In this document: positions 13,301 to 25,300 of the stretch, in pieces | Numbering within the stretch: position 1 is the first letter of the stretch | Layout: each line of letters opens with the position of its first letter | DNA from: Marisa cornuarietis | Lineage: Eukaryota > Mollusca > Gastropoda > Architaenioglossa > Ampullariidae | NCBI GenBank assembly: GCA_004794655.1 | Contig: SMMW01000576.1 | Coordinates: 2,679,501 to 2,743,500 of the forward strand | Length of the DNA stretch: 64,000 nucleotides | Direction of reading: 5' to 3' | Program-made: the position numbers and the translations under genes | Notes under the pieces: generated by a model | Seen by the model: only the letters and a program-made list of their open reading frames with translations | The model's database searches: none | Told to the model about the DNA's origin: nothing

Positions 13301-16300
13301 TTTTAGCAGGCAAAGACGATAGTCTTTCAAGCATTGTCATTCCTGATTCTCTTCCCATGCCATCACAACTTGAACAAGATCCTAAAGAGAATTCTGACAG
13401 GTGAGGCAGATATACTTTTCCTCCCCAATTCACATTCATAATTTTGTCTTTTTCAAAATCTGCTTTGGCTTTAGTCTAAGAAAATGGACTAGTTGACACA
13501 GTCTATTTCATCAAGTTATAATATCTTCCTCAGGACTATGGACAGCTCAAATAAGCAAGTTTACTTAATTTTCTGTTGTTATTGGATTTTTTTTCTGATG
13601 TACAGGACAATCAGATCAGAGCACAAAGAATGCAAAGCTTTGCTGAAGGGAGGTGAATGCATGCAGATGGTTGAGACATTCAAGACACCTGTTGGCAACC
13701 AGATAATAACAGCTCAGCATGATGGCAAAAAAGAAAAAATACCTGAAAATATGCACATAAAACAAATGGGATCTTTGTGTAATTCAGCAAGGCAAACATC
13801 AATCACCAATCAACAGCCACAGTTATGCACACCGCTTGTTCATCCTAAAAAATGTGCCTCAGAAATGGCTCCCTCAAGTCTGGATGAGTTTAAAGACACA
13901 AGCTGCAAAAAATTTTGTAGCAAAAGCTGCCTTAACAAAAGTTATTGTAGCAGCATGTCAAAAAAGCACTCCAGTCGTAAAGAGGTGTCAAAATCCAAAA
14001 GTCTCGTCTTTGACACTTCATCTCCAACAGATCACCCATACATCTTATTCCCCTTAACAGAATGTGGAAAAACACAAAAATATATGAACCAAGAAATTTC
14101 AGAGCAACTGGCAAATCCAGCTCTAGCAAAAGATACACAAGAACAAAAAAGCTCAAAAAATCAGACATTTCTTCCAGGTGTTTCACTAAATAACAGTTTG
14201 GATACCAGAGAGGTCCAAACAAAGTCTTATTCCAAGTGTCATAAAGTTAGAGCTATTGGCAAACATGAAGTTACCATAGGCACAAATAAATGTTTAGGGG
14301 CTTGCATGTCAAAATCCACTAAAATGAGTCAAAAAAGCAAAATTCTTGCAAATCAAACTGACAGCAAATGGACTGAAAATCGATACAAAGGCAGTGATCA
14401 TGATGATTATAATGAAGATAACACAGATTTTAGATTTGATAGTTGTCATGAATACTCTCTGCAGACCAATGATTCGCAAATTAAAGACTTTAAACCATGT
14501 AAAGCAAAACAATGCAGTGACAGAGACAGTAAGTCTCAAAATGATACTGGCAGTTTTTCAATGGAAGAAGTTAATGAGAATATTCATAACTTTAGAAAGC
14601 AGCAGCCAAAATCATACAATGAATATGATGATAAGTTTTCTGAAGAGGAAGAACCAGGTGTGTTGAAGATCTCCCAAACTAATGAACAGTTCCAAAATCT
14701 CAAGATTCCGACATCATTCAAAGACACGAAGTTTATATTCACAAGTGCTGAGAAAAGGCTGACAGGTTCTGAGAAAAAAGTTCTAAAGATGTTTGCTATG
14801 TCATTATCCAGTCAAAGAGAAAGTGGAGATAAAACAGTCAGTCATGACCAAGATCCATATGACTTCAGGGAAGATGAAGTTGAAATATCTAGCATGTTGG
14901 GTCAGAACACAAGCATCAAGGGAGAGAGCCATTCAGACTTGTTGTCAAGGAGGTTTTCTTGTAATACAGAAGAAAAAAACTTGAAAAGAAAACTTACAAA
15001 GAATGATAACACTCCTATCTGTGCTGGTTTATTTAACAATGAAAAGAGTCCTTCCAGGTTAGGAACTTCAAGCATAAATTCTTCACCAAAACTCTTCTTC
15101 AGTCAGGTATGCACATTAGTGCAATTTGTCATATTTGTATAGTCTTTCAACTTTTTTTTTCCTCAGTTAGGTCAGCAAGACCAGACAGTACAATATGTCT
15201 TTTAAATAAATGGAATAGGATCATACATAAGGAAACTTGAAAATGTGACCACATACTTGTATGTGGTGCTATACCTGTCCATGTCTACAAGTGTACAAAG
15301 ACGTGCATGCATGCAAAATACTTAGTGTAATATATGTACCAGTTCTAATGGCAGTTTTCTTTGGAACATTTTTGTTAACAAGATTGTAATTTTTAAATCT
15401 TCAAGATTTCTGTACCCTTATCTTACCTGTATTTATGTAGCCAAAGAAGCCCAAATTGACATCTGGCCTTCAACAGAAGAATAAATCCAAGAAAACAAAA
15501 ACTGGAATGGAATCATCAGAAAGCAAAAGGTAATAGGATATTACAAAATTATATCAACCCTATTTTAAAATGTTTTTGATGTAGTAAAGTTGAAAAGAAA
15601 TTTAAAGGCTGCTATAAATGTCAGATCAAGTAAATTCGATTAATGTTTTGCATGATTTAATCTGTTTTATATACTATTTTTAGAACCAAAAGGTTACCAG
15701 AAAAATGCAGCAAGAAGAGAAATTCAGCCTCCATAAGAAAGGTATAGAAATTATTATTTACATGTTAACAGCAGTTGAGCTATAACAAACATGCTAGTAT
15801 AAATTTCATTTTCCTTAATGTAAGTGTTACAGATCTTTAGCGAAAAATGTTTTTTCTTGGTGGATTAAAGTAATATGTACACTCTGTTTTTTGAAGTCTA
15901 CAATCAGTAAAGAAGCAGCACCTACAAAATTGAGTTTTGGAGATGATGTTGTCAGTGTCAGTAATAGGTGAGCGCTTTCTGCAGTAAGGTTTTTGGAGTT
16001 CAAAACTTTTGCTTACTTGCATTCTCTTTTCCTTATTCAGATGCTGTGTGCACAAATCTGGTTTTATGTTTTTTTTTTAATTACCTTTAAAAGCTTGTAC
16101 TATAAATATGCTGTTAAATGTTTTAGAAACCTTGACATATTTAGTATATTTGTTAACATTTATTGTTAGCTTTGGATATTTTTGTACCTATTGTTACAAA
16201 ACAAATGTTTCTTAAGTCACCAGGATAATGCATTCTTTTCAAATCAAGTAAGTTTTTGCAATAATTTATTTTCACATCCAGAAATGATTTATAGGAAAAT

Positions 16301-19300
16301 TTGTTGTTAGAAGAGTATCTGAAGATCAGCATATTTAGTATGGAATATGTTGAAAATAATCCCTTTTTTCCAAGTGATGTTTTATAAGCACAATAAAAAT
16401 ATAACAACAGTGTCACTCAAATATTTGTACGTGGGATTTGTGGATACAGAGACTGTTTTCAGTAAACAAGATCTCTTCTTTTTTCAGGAGTGAGTTAAGC
16501 TGGATAGCAAAGCATTCATTCAGATTCAAAGCAGATACAAGCGTCTCAAAAACTTACAAGAGAAAAACTGTGGCTAGTGCTGTCTCACCTCAGCCTCAAC
16601 ATGGTCTAGCCTTTAACAAAGTCAGTTTAGATGTCATTCTTTTGAACATAATATGTTAAGTAATACTTCAAATATTCAAGCAGCATAACTTCCTTGAAAT
16701 TTCAGATATTTGTGTATTTTTATTCCCTTAATTCTCATTCTGTTTTTTAAATAAATAGTTACTAATAGTTCATATCAAGTAAAAATAAAAAAGTTAGATT
16801 ATATCTAGATAGAATTAATCGAAAGTCTGGGAGAACAATCTTTTATTTAAAGATATCTGTCCAAGGTTTCTATCATAAATTGTCCTTTCTCCTTTTTTAT
16901 CCTTTATAAAGAGCCCCATATTGTTGCATTACAGATTTCTACACAATCTAAAGATCTACAATCTAGTCCTTTCCATCAAACTGTTTTCAAGAAAGGGAGG
17001 AGCAAAACACTCTGCAGTCCTCTGGGTGTGACCATAAAAAAAACTCCTGTCACAGTCACCAGTTTTCCTTGTACGTTTCTTCACTTTTTTCCACATCATT
17101 TTTGTCACATTCATGCTACACACTTTCATGATAATTATGGATTCTTTCACCAAATCACAAAGACTTTCAATATCACACTATATTGATTGTGAATTATTTT
17201 CTTTCCTCACTTTTTTTCTGGACTTCGATGAGGCACAATATGATCTCCCATTATCAGTATTCAGCGCTCATCTATGTTCAAAATCACATTAAGAAACATA
17301 TACTTATCTACAAGTGTGGACTATAGGCAGGCAACAAACACCCTCAGGGGGAGTAATACAAATAACAACACACACAAGATCAACCTCCATGTAGGAAATT
17401 CTACCTGCATAAATCTTCCCAAATGGAATTCAAAAGTCTGCTAATTAAACTTCCATAATCATAGCATCAAGTAATTCAACACATGTTGCTGTTAACCCAG
17501 AATAATTATCTATAAATCATAAATCAAAATTATTGGAAAAAACTACTACAATACAAATTACCCACTGTTATCTTTCACACCCACTTTAATCCGATGCTTT
17601 CATGTATTCACATAGAACAGGTTAAGAGTATCTCTTGAAGGGGCCGCGGTAGTGTAGTGGTTAAAACACTCACTTGTTACCACAGCAGTGAGCGGCTCAG
17701 GGTTCAGATCTCATCTCAGGACACTCTATGTGACACCTGTTCCCAGGGCTGGGGGTTTCCTCTGGGTACTCCGGTATCCTCCCCCCTCCCTTTTCCCCCA
17801 TAGAGCAAAATCGCTGCAAGGTGGAAGCACTTTCCTACCAAATAAATCAACCAACCAACCAAGTATCTCTTGAGCATCCTCTGTTATGGAGTTGTTGTGA
17901 AACCATCAAGTTCAGTTTCTGAAAAGAATTTTTTCATTTCAACAAAACGATTAGAGCATTACTAAAAAAAAAAATGGTGTGGGTGTCTGATTTAAGTCAG
18001 CCTGAGCCAATGCATAACAGAAGACCACAAGTCCCCATCAAAAGGTGTCTGATAGGATGACACACAACCGATCTCATGTAGTAGGCATTGGTGAGTGCTG
18101 AGGGTCACTGCTCCAGGTAGCCCTCAACTGTTGTTCACCACATATGCAATCCAGCAGACACGGTGGCAGAAGATCCCACATGTCTAAATTTGCAATGCAG
18201 GAACATTTACTTTAACCCTTTACACCAAACCTTGGAAACACACCACAGATGGTCATACAGAATCAGATTTCCTGAATACCCAACAATCTCACTATAGTTA
18301 CTGCATTTTAGCAAGTACATATTCACTCATGCCTTCTTGACGTTTCCATCAACTTCTGGTACAATATAGTCTCCCTTGCATACACATGCTGCTGACTAGT
18401 AAACTATTTCCCTTGTATACACACTAAACCATATTCGCTGTGCATTACCTCCAATTCATACATGAAAACTCATCACATTACACTATAAATATCATGGCTT
18501 ATTTTCAATATTGTTGTCACCCTTTCTTATTTTAGTTAACTTCCTGGTTGATTTCAGCATTCCAATGATTAATATGAAGTGAGAGATGGAGCGATGCATA
18601 TGTGTTCATGTAAGAATATGAGATCTGATGACTGTGTCTGTATTTACAAATTCATTCTTTTTTTTTTTTACTTTTTCAGCAAGTGGAATCACAAAGACAA
18701 AGAAAGGCACACAGAGGGTATGCAGTTGAAAGTATTCAACATTGAGTGTAACTATAATTTTAATAATACACAATGTATAACAACAGAAGCAATATGCATA
18801 GGTGACCGCTTCAGCCACCCTTGAGGTAAAGGTTGTTGTCTGCTGTGTGCTTTCTGTTTCTCAGGTCACCAGTATTTCCGAAAACAGCTCTTCACAAAAC
18901 TCCCAAGAAAATTCTAGCTTCTATTTGTCTCAGTTGTTCTCTATAGTGAGTCAGCAGATGAAGGTTGGTAAATGAAAGGCTTGCTTTCTTTGAACTAAAT
19001 ATGCACCCATTGGTCTGTGTACTGTTGAAACTATCTTCTAGACATATATCAATCAATATATATTTGGAAATAATGCTGATGTTATGTTTTGTGAATTATC
19101 CTTACATATATTGAAATTCTCACAAAAAAATTAAGGGCTACAAAAACCAACTCAAAAACCAGCTGCAACAAGCATGACTATTCAAGTAAAATACTTGAAT
19201 TTCATCATTAACTGGCAGTAAAATATGAGAAGAATTTTGTTTGTAAACCAGTTCCATTCCAAGGCATATGGATATATTCAAACAACCCCATCCCCGAATC

Positions 19301-22300
19301 AAAAAAAGTGCATCTTTCTCACATAAACTGAACAAGTGCAACTAAAGTCACTTGAAGAATGGCTGGCCAGTCTTTGTGCAAAAATGTGAAAAATGGAACA
19401 GCTAGACTGTGCCTGTTGCCTGTAGGAAGCTGGCGTGAACACTCCAGGATGTTCCAGATATCCTCTGTGGAAGCCAAGTCAGGAAAACATGATGCTCAGT
19501 CAAGCCGCTGAGTTCGACACTTCTGCAAGAAGTTGGTCACCACGTGGCCAAGATGGGGAAAGGTGTTGTCATCTTGCAGCATGGAACCTCGCCTCCAAAG
19601 CTAGCATGATGAAAAGCTGATAAATCTCATTTGTGATGCTACTCTGAGTGCCATGAACAAGATGACTAGGGGTCTGGCATGAAAATCTATCCTTCCATAG
19701 ACCATCTGTGACGAACGTGGCGTGGAGAAGAGTGGGACTAAATAGCCGAGGGGAAAGGGGACACTGCTGGCTCGCTTCACCCACTTTTGGCCTCTCACAC
19801 CTAGTCGCCTGCTATTCGCACGTCCACCTTCATACGCACTGGTAACCACGTTCACCTGCGTGTGCAAACACAACCGACAACACAGCTGTACAACATATAA
19901 AATTATAATTAAACAAGAAAATTAAAGTTAGGTTGAACACGTTAGAATCAGATCAAACACATACAATACCACTTAATACATACAAAACGATCTGTCAAGG
20001 GGCCAGTACAGTTCATATTGGACAGTATCAGATATATATACAATCAGACGCGCGATTCGTTCCTGACCAACAGTCCTCGATCTTATAATCCCATACACCC
20101 CCTGGTCGCGATCAATTTAGCCTCGGGCTGAAGAATGGCAGTGCCACTCGGCTACCTGCTCTTGGTCCTCGAATGCACCACATGTCCACATTCACTACTG
20201 ACACCATTAATACCACAGCACCACTATAATTCTCCACGAATGGTGCTGATGATTCTTTCTGCATCTGCCTCATTCTAATGCCCCAGGCACTGAACAACAG
20301 CGGCGATCAGTTGAACCGCTATGATGATCCGTTGGCTGTTCTCGGCAGACTGTATACAAGCTGGACTGGTGGCATGCGGAACTCTTACAGTCAATGCCTC
20401 ATGCCTCTCGCTAGTGGTACACAGTTGTCTCCTCTCGTCGTCAGAGAGAACCAGCCTCTTGATTACACACAACTCTTCTTCTCTGTACAACCCAGACCGC
20501 AAGTGCCAGCAGGTAATGATATGCATTCTAATGGAACGGGCTTCCCTTTCTCAGACCTGCTGCCTGCGACTGAACATCACTCAGAGTGCAACGTCTTTGC
20601 TGGAACTCGAGGAAAGGCCGCAACTAGTGTGTGTTGTTTATTTAGGAAAGTGCTTCCTCCTTGCGGCAATTTCGCACTATTGGGGGGGGGGGACCGGAGT
20701 ACCTGGAGAAAACCCCCGGCGCCCAGCCCTGCAAGCAGGTGTCACATACAGAGAGTTTCCTGAGATGAGATCTGAATCCTGAGCCGCTCACTGCAGTGGT
20801 GACGAGTGTTTTAACCACTACACCAGTGATTTTCAAAATTTTCCAGACAAGTACCACTTTCAAAAATTCGAATTGACCGAGTACCACCTCCCAACCCTAT
20901 ATACAGCCCCCGTAAAATATGTTTACACGTTCTTTTATTTTGGCGCATGGTGCTCGCGTACCACCCATCATACCTTTGTGTACCAGTAGTGGTATGCATA
21001 CCACAGTTTGAAAACCTCTGCACTACACTACCGGGGTCCCTAAGGCCGCAACTACAGCTCTGTCCTAGTCCATATACTACTAGACCACGTGACCCCTCTG
21101 AACCCAATCTACCTAACCTGACCCTATCAATCTTTGACTAAAGTGACCACATCCCACTGCCCTATACCCAGACTGGTTCATGACACCATCAAAGAGCTGC
21201 CATCATGCTGGTCATGCTTCCAAAGGCAGACATTGACAAAACATTCTCCTGGGTGCCACCACATTCGTTGTCTGCCATCAATGGACTCATCAGTAAAGAG
21301 CTGTCACGATCACCGCGCAGTGTATCAGTCACTCAATCCTTTCAACACATACACGGAGCCTGACAAATACGTGTTCTTTTGCACAAATTAAAAGAAAAGA
21401 ATGATTTACCTAATGAATCTATCTGCTTTACTAAGTATGAATAAAAGAAGAAAACAAGAAAAATACACAAATGAAAAGTCATTTTTAAAAAAACGATTCC
21501 TACTTCCAGATTACTTTAAAATAATAAAATCCCTAACCTTTGAGTCCTGCCTTTCTGAAAATCTAAAAGAATACCTACTCACCTAATCGATCTATATACT
21601 CCTACGCCCTACTCAAATGCCCTACTCAACAAATTCTTCTTTTCATTCCTACCCTACTTGTCTTTCCGTCCTAAACTTCTCCCTTCTCCTACCTGACTAA
21701 CTGCTTGCTCGTGCTCTCCCTCACGTCATTTCCTTCATTTTTTTTACATCACTCATTCACGTCTTCTGAACAACTGACGTCATTCACGCTCTTTCGTTCT
21801 TCCACATTAATCCTTATCAAATTTAAGCTTAATCACGATACAATCAATAACTAATAACAATGATGCCTGACAAGAGCATTCCACCCCTTTCCAGCACTGA
21901 TGACATGTGACCACTGCACACAAGTTTGGTGGATGTTTGTGTCACTGACACACTGCTCTGCAGGTTATACTGATTACAGCTGTAGAAGATCTGCTGGCTG
22001 ACATTGACATGCCTCTTTCAGGTCTGTTCTCAGACATTCTCAGGGCCGCCAAGAGCCACCATGGGCCCCGGGGCAGACTTCTCATGGCCCCTTGTCATTG
22101 TAATCGCAAATTATTTCCCCACTATATAATAATATGCTTATAATAGTCAACATCTACATTTCATTCAGTAACAATATAGACTTTCAAGCATTAGGACAAG
22201 TGCACTAGGCTCTACATCATTACTTGAACTACAGTTGTTTACAGGTGAGTAGTTAGTAAATGAAGAACAATGACGATAAAGGATCAGACTTGTGGAACCC

Positions 22301-25300
22301 TGCTTCATAGAAAAAAATCTCCAGAGTGAGAAATGTTATGTCAACCTTTCTTTTAAAGAAAAATAAAAGGAAAAGAAGGGGAAAAAATCCACTGACCAAG
22401 GCTGGCTCCCCTTCACAGCTGCAGGCCCAGATACACCAGAACCCCCTGTCCCCAACTCTCATCATGCCTGGATATTCTGTAATGCTACTTCTGCTGCACA
22501 GAGCTGTCAGCCAGATTGTTGTGATGTCTTATCATTTGGGGCCATCCAGACTAATTGTGGTTTTCAGTTCTGCTTGTTGCTTGAAATTGCTCCCACATTC
22601 CCTGAATGACAGAATGGTTCACCCTAGCCACTGGTACACTTCTCTCCCTCAGAGTTCCGCCACAGTCCACTGGTGTCAAATGTCTTCTTGGGGGTGTATT
22701 TATTTTAGCCACATTTTAATACTCCTTCCTGCTAAACAACCAGTGAATGGTGTTCACACTACCCATGACTTTCGCATGCATAATGCACACTTTTGTACCG
22801 TTGAAAGGTTTGGTTCACCATCACAGTTGCATTTTCTGTAGTGATCATGCATATTTAAACTGAAATGCAGTTAAGTGCAAAATAAGTAAGGGTCATTCAA
22901 GCACACTTTGCAGTTTCAGTTCATTCCCCAATAGTCTACTTTACTGCATTTTTTATTTTATATTCTGTACTCAAAACTGCAACTGGCCCTTAACTTTTTT
23001 GTGAGTAACATACAATCATGCTTTTCAGCTGATTTGTCATATTTCAATGATCACTTGATTGTGTAAATGGCCCATCTCTGAAATCTGTCTTAATGTAATT
23101 ATTAACAGATGACTGCAGTCCTTTGTTAAACAAAATTTTGGATGATATTCAGTGGCGTAGGAAGATGCTCGACTTTGGGGGGGGCAAGCTCCATGCTGAC
23201 AATGAATAACGTTCACATTCTTGCTTTCCCAGCATCTTTTTTTTGGGGGGCGGCTGCCCCCCCGGTTCCTACGCCACTGATATTTTGGAACCTCCAAAGG
23301 GTGGAATAGTGCACAGAACAAACAATCACAGTAAAATGTGTTACTGTATTTAAAAGAATGAGTCATTTGTAATGATATAGGTTCATTTAAATGATTTTCA
23401 TTTTCCTTTAGACTGATGAGGATTCACCAGCATGCAGCTCTTATGATGTTAATGAGGCTGGTGAAAGACTGCAGGCTTGGAAGAAAGAGAGTGTGTTGAT
23501 ATCTCCTAAAACAAGAGACATCAATACATCAGCTCTGTCAGAAAAACATTGCAAAACAAATACAACAAAACATGTGGAATGCAGTGAGAACGGTGACTAT
23601 GATAATTCTAACCACAGTGATGAGGCCGAGAATCTGTCTGCTTTTGACAAAGGCTGTATTTCTGGTAAGTCATCATGATTAAGATAATTAATATTTTAAA
23701 AAATGTGATCATTACTTCTTTTATGTTCATTTACAGGATGGAGATAATGTAATTATGGATATGATGCTTGTAGTGCCATTTAAGTTTTTGTTACCTTTTA
23801 GCTACTGTTATCATTCTCTTCTGTCTTTTCTTATTCAACTCCCAGATGTATGTGTGTTAATGTTCCTTGACAGTAACTTGTTTATTAATCATAATCTTCT
23901 TCTTAATAATAATTGGGTTTTGGGCAATCTCATTACCTTGGAACTCACTGTTGCATATATACTTTGTGCTGTAATTGGTTCCTCTTAAGAAGATACAAGT
24001 AGTCTAGTCAAGCTAACAAAATCTCTCACTGTGTGTCTTTTTCCAGGTCCTTCTTCAAAGATAAGACCTTCAAAATCACAAGTAAAATGAAAATATATTT
24101 TTCTTTATTTTAATAACTATGATATGGGTTATTCAGTTATCCAATCTTTCTTTGCTGAGTTACATAGCAGCTTATGAAAATTAAGAAAACTTAAGTTAAT
24201 ATAAATAAGATGTGTTGAGTAAGGTCTCAGGCATGTAGAGGAGGCGGTCCATTAAAGACTACTGTTCATGGTATCTATTCTCAGTTTCTGTAAACACACA
24301 TGACACTGTGAGAAGTAGGATTGATCTTGTAAGCACTATATTATGTGAGAATTAGGATTGATCTTGGTGTCTGTAAACACTATATGCTGTGAGAAGTAGA
24401 ATTGATGAATCTAGCACTATAGAAAAGGAAGTAGTAGAACTGTTAGGTTTTGGTCTTTGAACTGTGGTTCAGTCAAGAGTAATGTCAGAATTACGACTTA
24501 AAATCATATACATTGTGTCCTAATCACTTCAGTGGGTTATACTTTGAAGCGCTACATGCAGTAGAATAGAAACAGGCAGTGGAAGAATTTACCGAAAGTG
24601 GTTCTGTTTCATTTTCATTAACCAGTCAGTAACACTGTCAACATTTATAAGAACACAGTCCGTGAAAGGATGCATCTCAAAAGTGGAAGAAAACCAATCA
24701 GCACAGACACAAAAACGCTTCATGGCTACTGTACCAGTTCCATCAAAATGAGAAATTTCATTAAAGACAAAGACAAGACAAAGACAAATTCTTTATTTCA
24801 GTAGGCTCATGCCCATAACCGATGTTGGGGGAGTGTGTGTAGGGGGAATCAAAAATGAAAGTACAAAATACCTAAATACACTGTCCTTTCTTCATTAAAA
24901 ATACAACATTTTTAATGTGCAATTTAATAATATAATATAATAATAATAATATCAGTAGTTTGCAAATTATTTGTTTTCTCTAATCTGCAGTGCTTTATAT
25001 AGATAGTAGGCAGCATTTTGGATCAAATTTAAACAGTTGCTTGCAAATAAAATAGATAAATGAAACTGAGAAGGATTCATTAGAAAACTGGAGACAGATT
25101 TTAGACAGCAGAAAAACTACTCAGTAGCAACTAATCTGAACAAAGAACTCTCCAGAGTACCAGATAGCCCTTTTTCTTGCATGCATCAGAGAGGATGCCC
25201 AAGAAACTTTAGAAGGATTTCATTTCAGGAAGACAAAGATGAAGACAACATTGGCACTGTCATCCAGAAGTTTGTAATTTCTGCGTTGGTACAGCCCATG

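Larger units (their letters stand above)
19713..21142. mobile_element. GC-rich insert of unknown class inside the Tc1-like remnant
   Basis: About 1.43 kb, clearly richer in G and C than the surroundings, between two GTGAC copies (19708-19712 and 21143-21147) that look like a 5-bp target duplication. About 1.0 kb of it is unassigned; the rest is SINE copy 2 and its MITE. Several open readings are present (for example 161 codons at 20278-20763 +) but none resembles a known protein. A 5-bp duplication fits an LTR element, yet terminal TG...CA and terminal repeats are not evident. Class unresolved. Confidence 0.45.
19350..21330 (-). mobile_element. Tc1-like transposase remnant, split by an insertion
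   Basis: The - strand near 21160-21300 reads LFTDES, then RQRMWWHPGECFVNVC and a broken GGSVMVW-like segment. These are the DDE-transposase landmarks of Tc1 elements around the second catalytic Asp. The continuation lies at 19400-19710: TDGLWKD, then pieces like FPHLGHVVTNFLQKC and FPDLASTEDIWNIL, the third catalytic region. Both parts carry frameshifts and stops, so this is an old copy. The two halves are separated by 19713-21142, flanked by GTGAC on each side. Confidence 0.7.
18964..23411. other. 4.4-kb SYCP2 intron built of nested elements
   Basis: Holds the Tc1-like remnant with its insert, SINE copy 2, a hAT-type MITE and a 130-bp MITE, each listed separately. Unassigned parts are 18964-19350, 21330-22040 and 22110-23145. 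The last contains a 171-codon reading at 22326-22841 (+) without recognisable similarity, probably chance or old transposon. Confidence 0.6.

Noticed and set aside
13493..13605. Met at 13493 as the start of a gene
   Set aside because: An acceptor AG at 13604-13605 fits the preceding exon's phase, so the upstream bases are intron.
17641..17715. tRNA gene suggested by A and B boxes
   Set aside because: No full cloverleaf is seen; the longer body, tandem tail, target duplication and second copy make it a SINE.
20278..20782. Overlapping 153- and 161-codon readings
   Set aside because: They are overlapping frames in a GC-rich insert and run into SINE sequence; no domain is visible.
22326..22841. 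171-codon reading as a gene
   Set aside because: No splice context or recognisable similarity in a transposon-rich intron.
24293..24420. CRISPR-like repeat array
   Set aside because: Units are few, unequal in spacing and imperfect, and the DNA is clearly eukaryotic.
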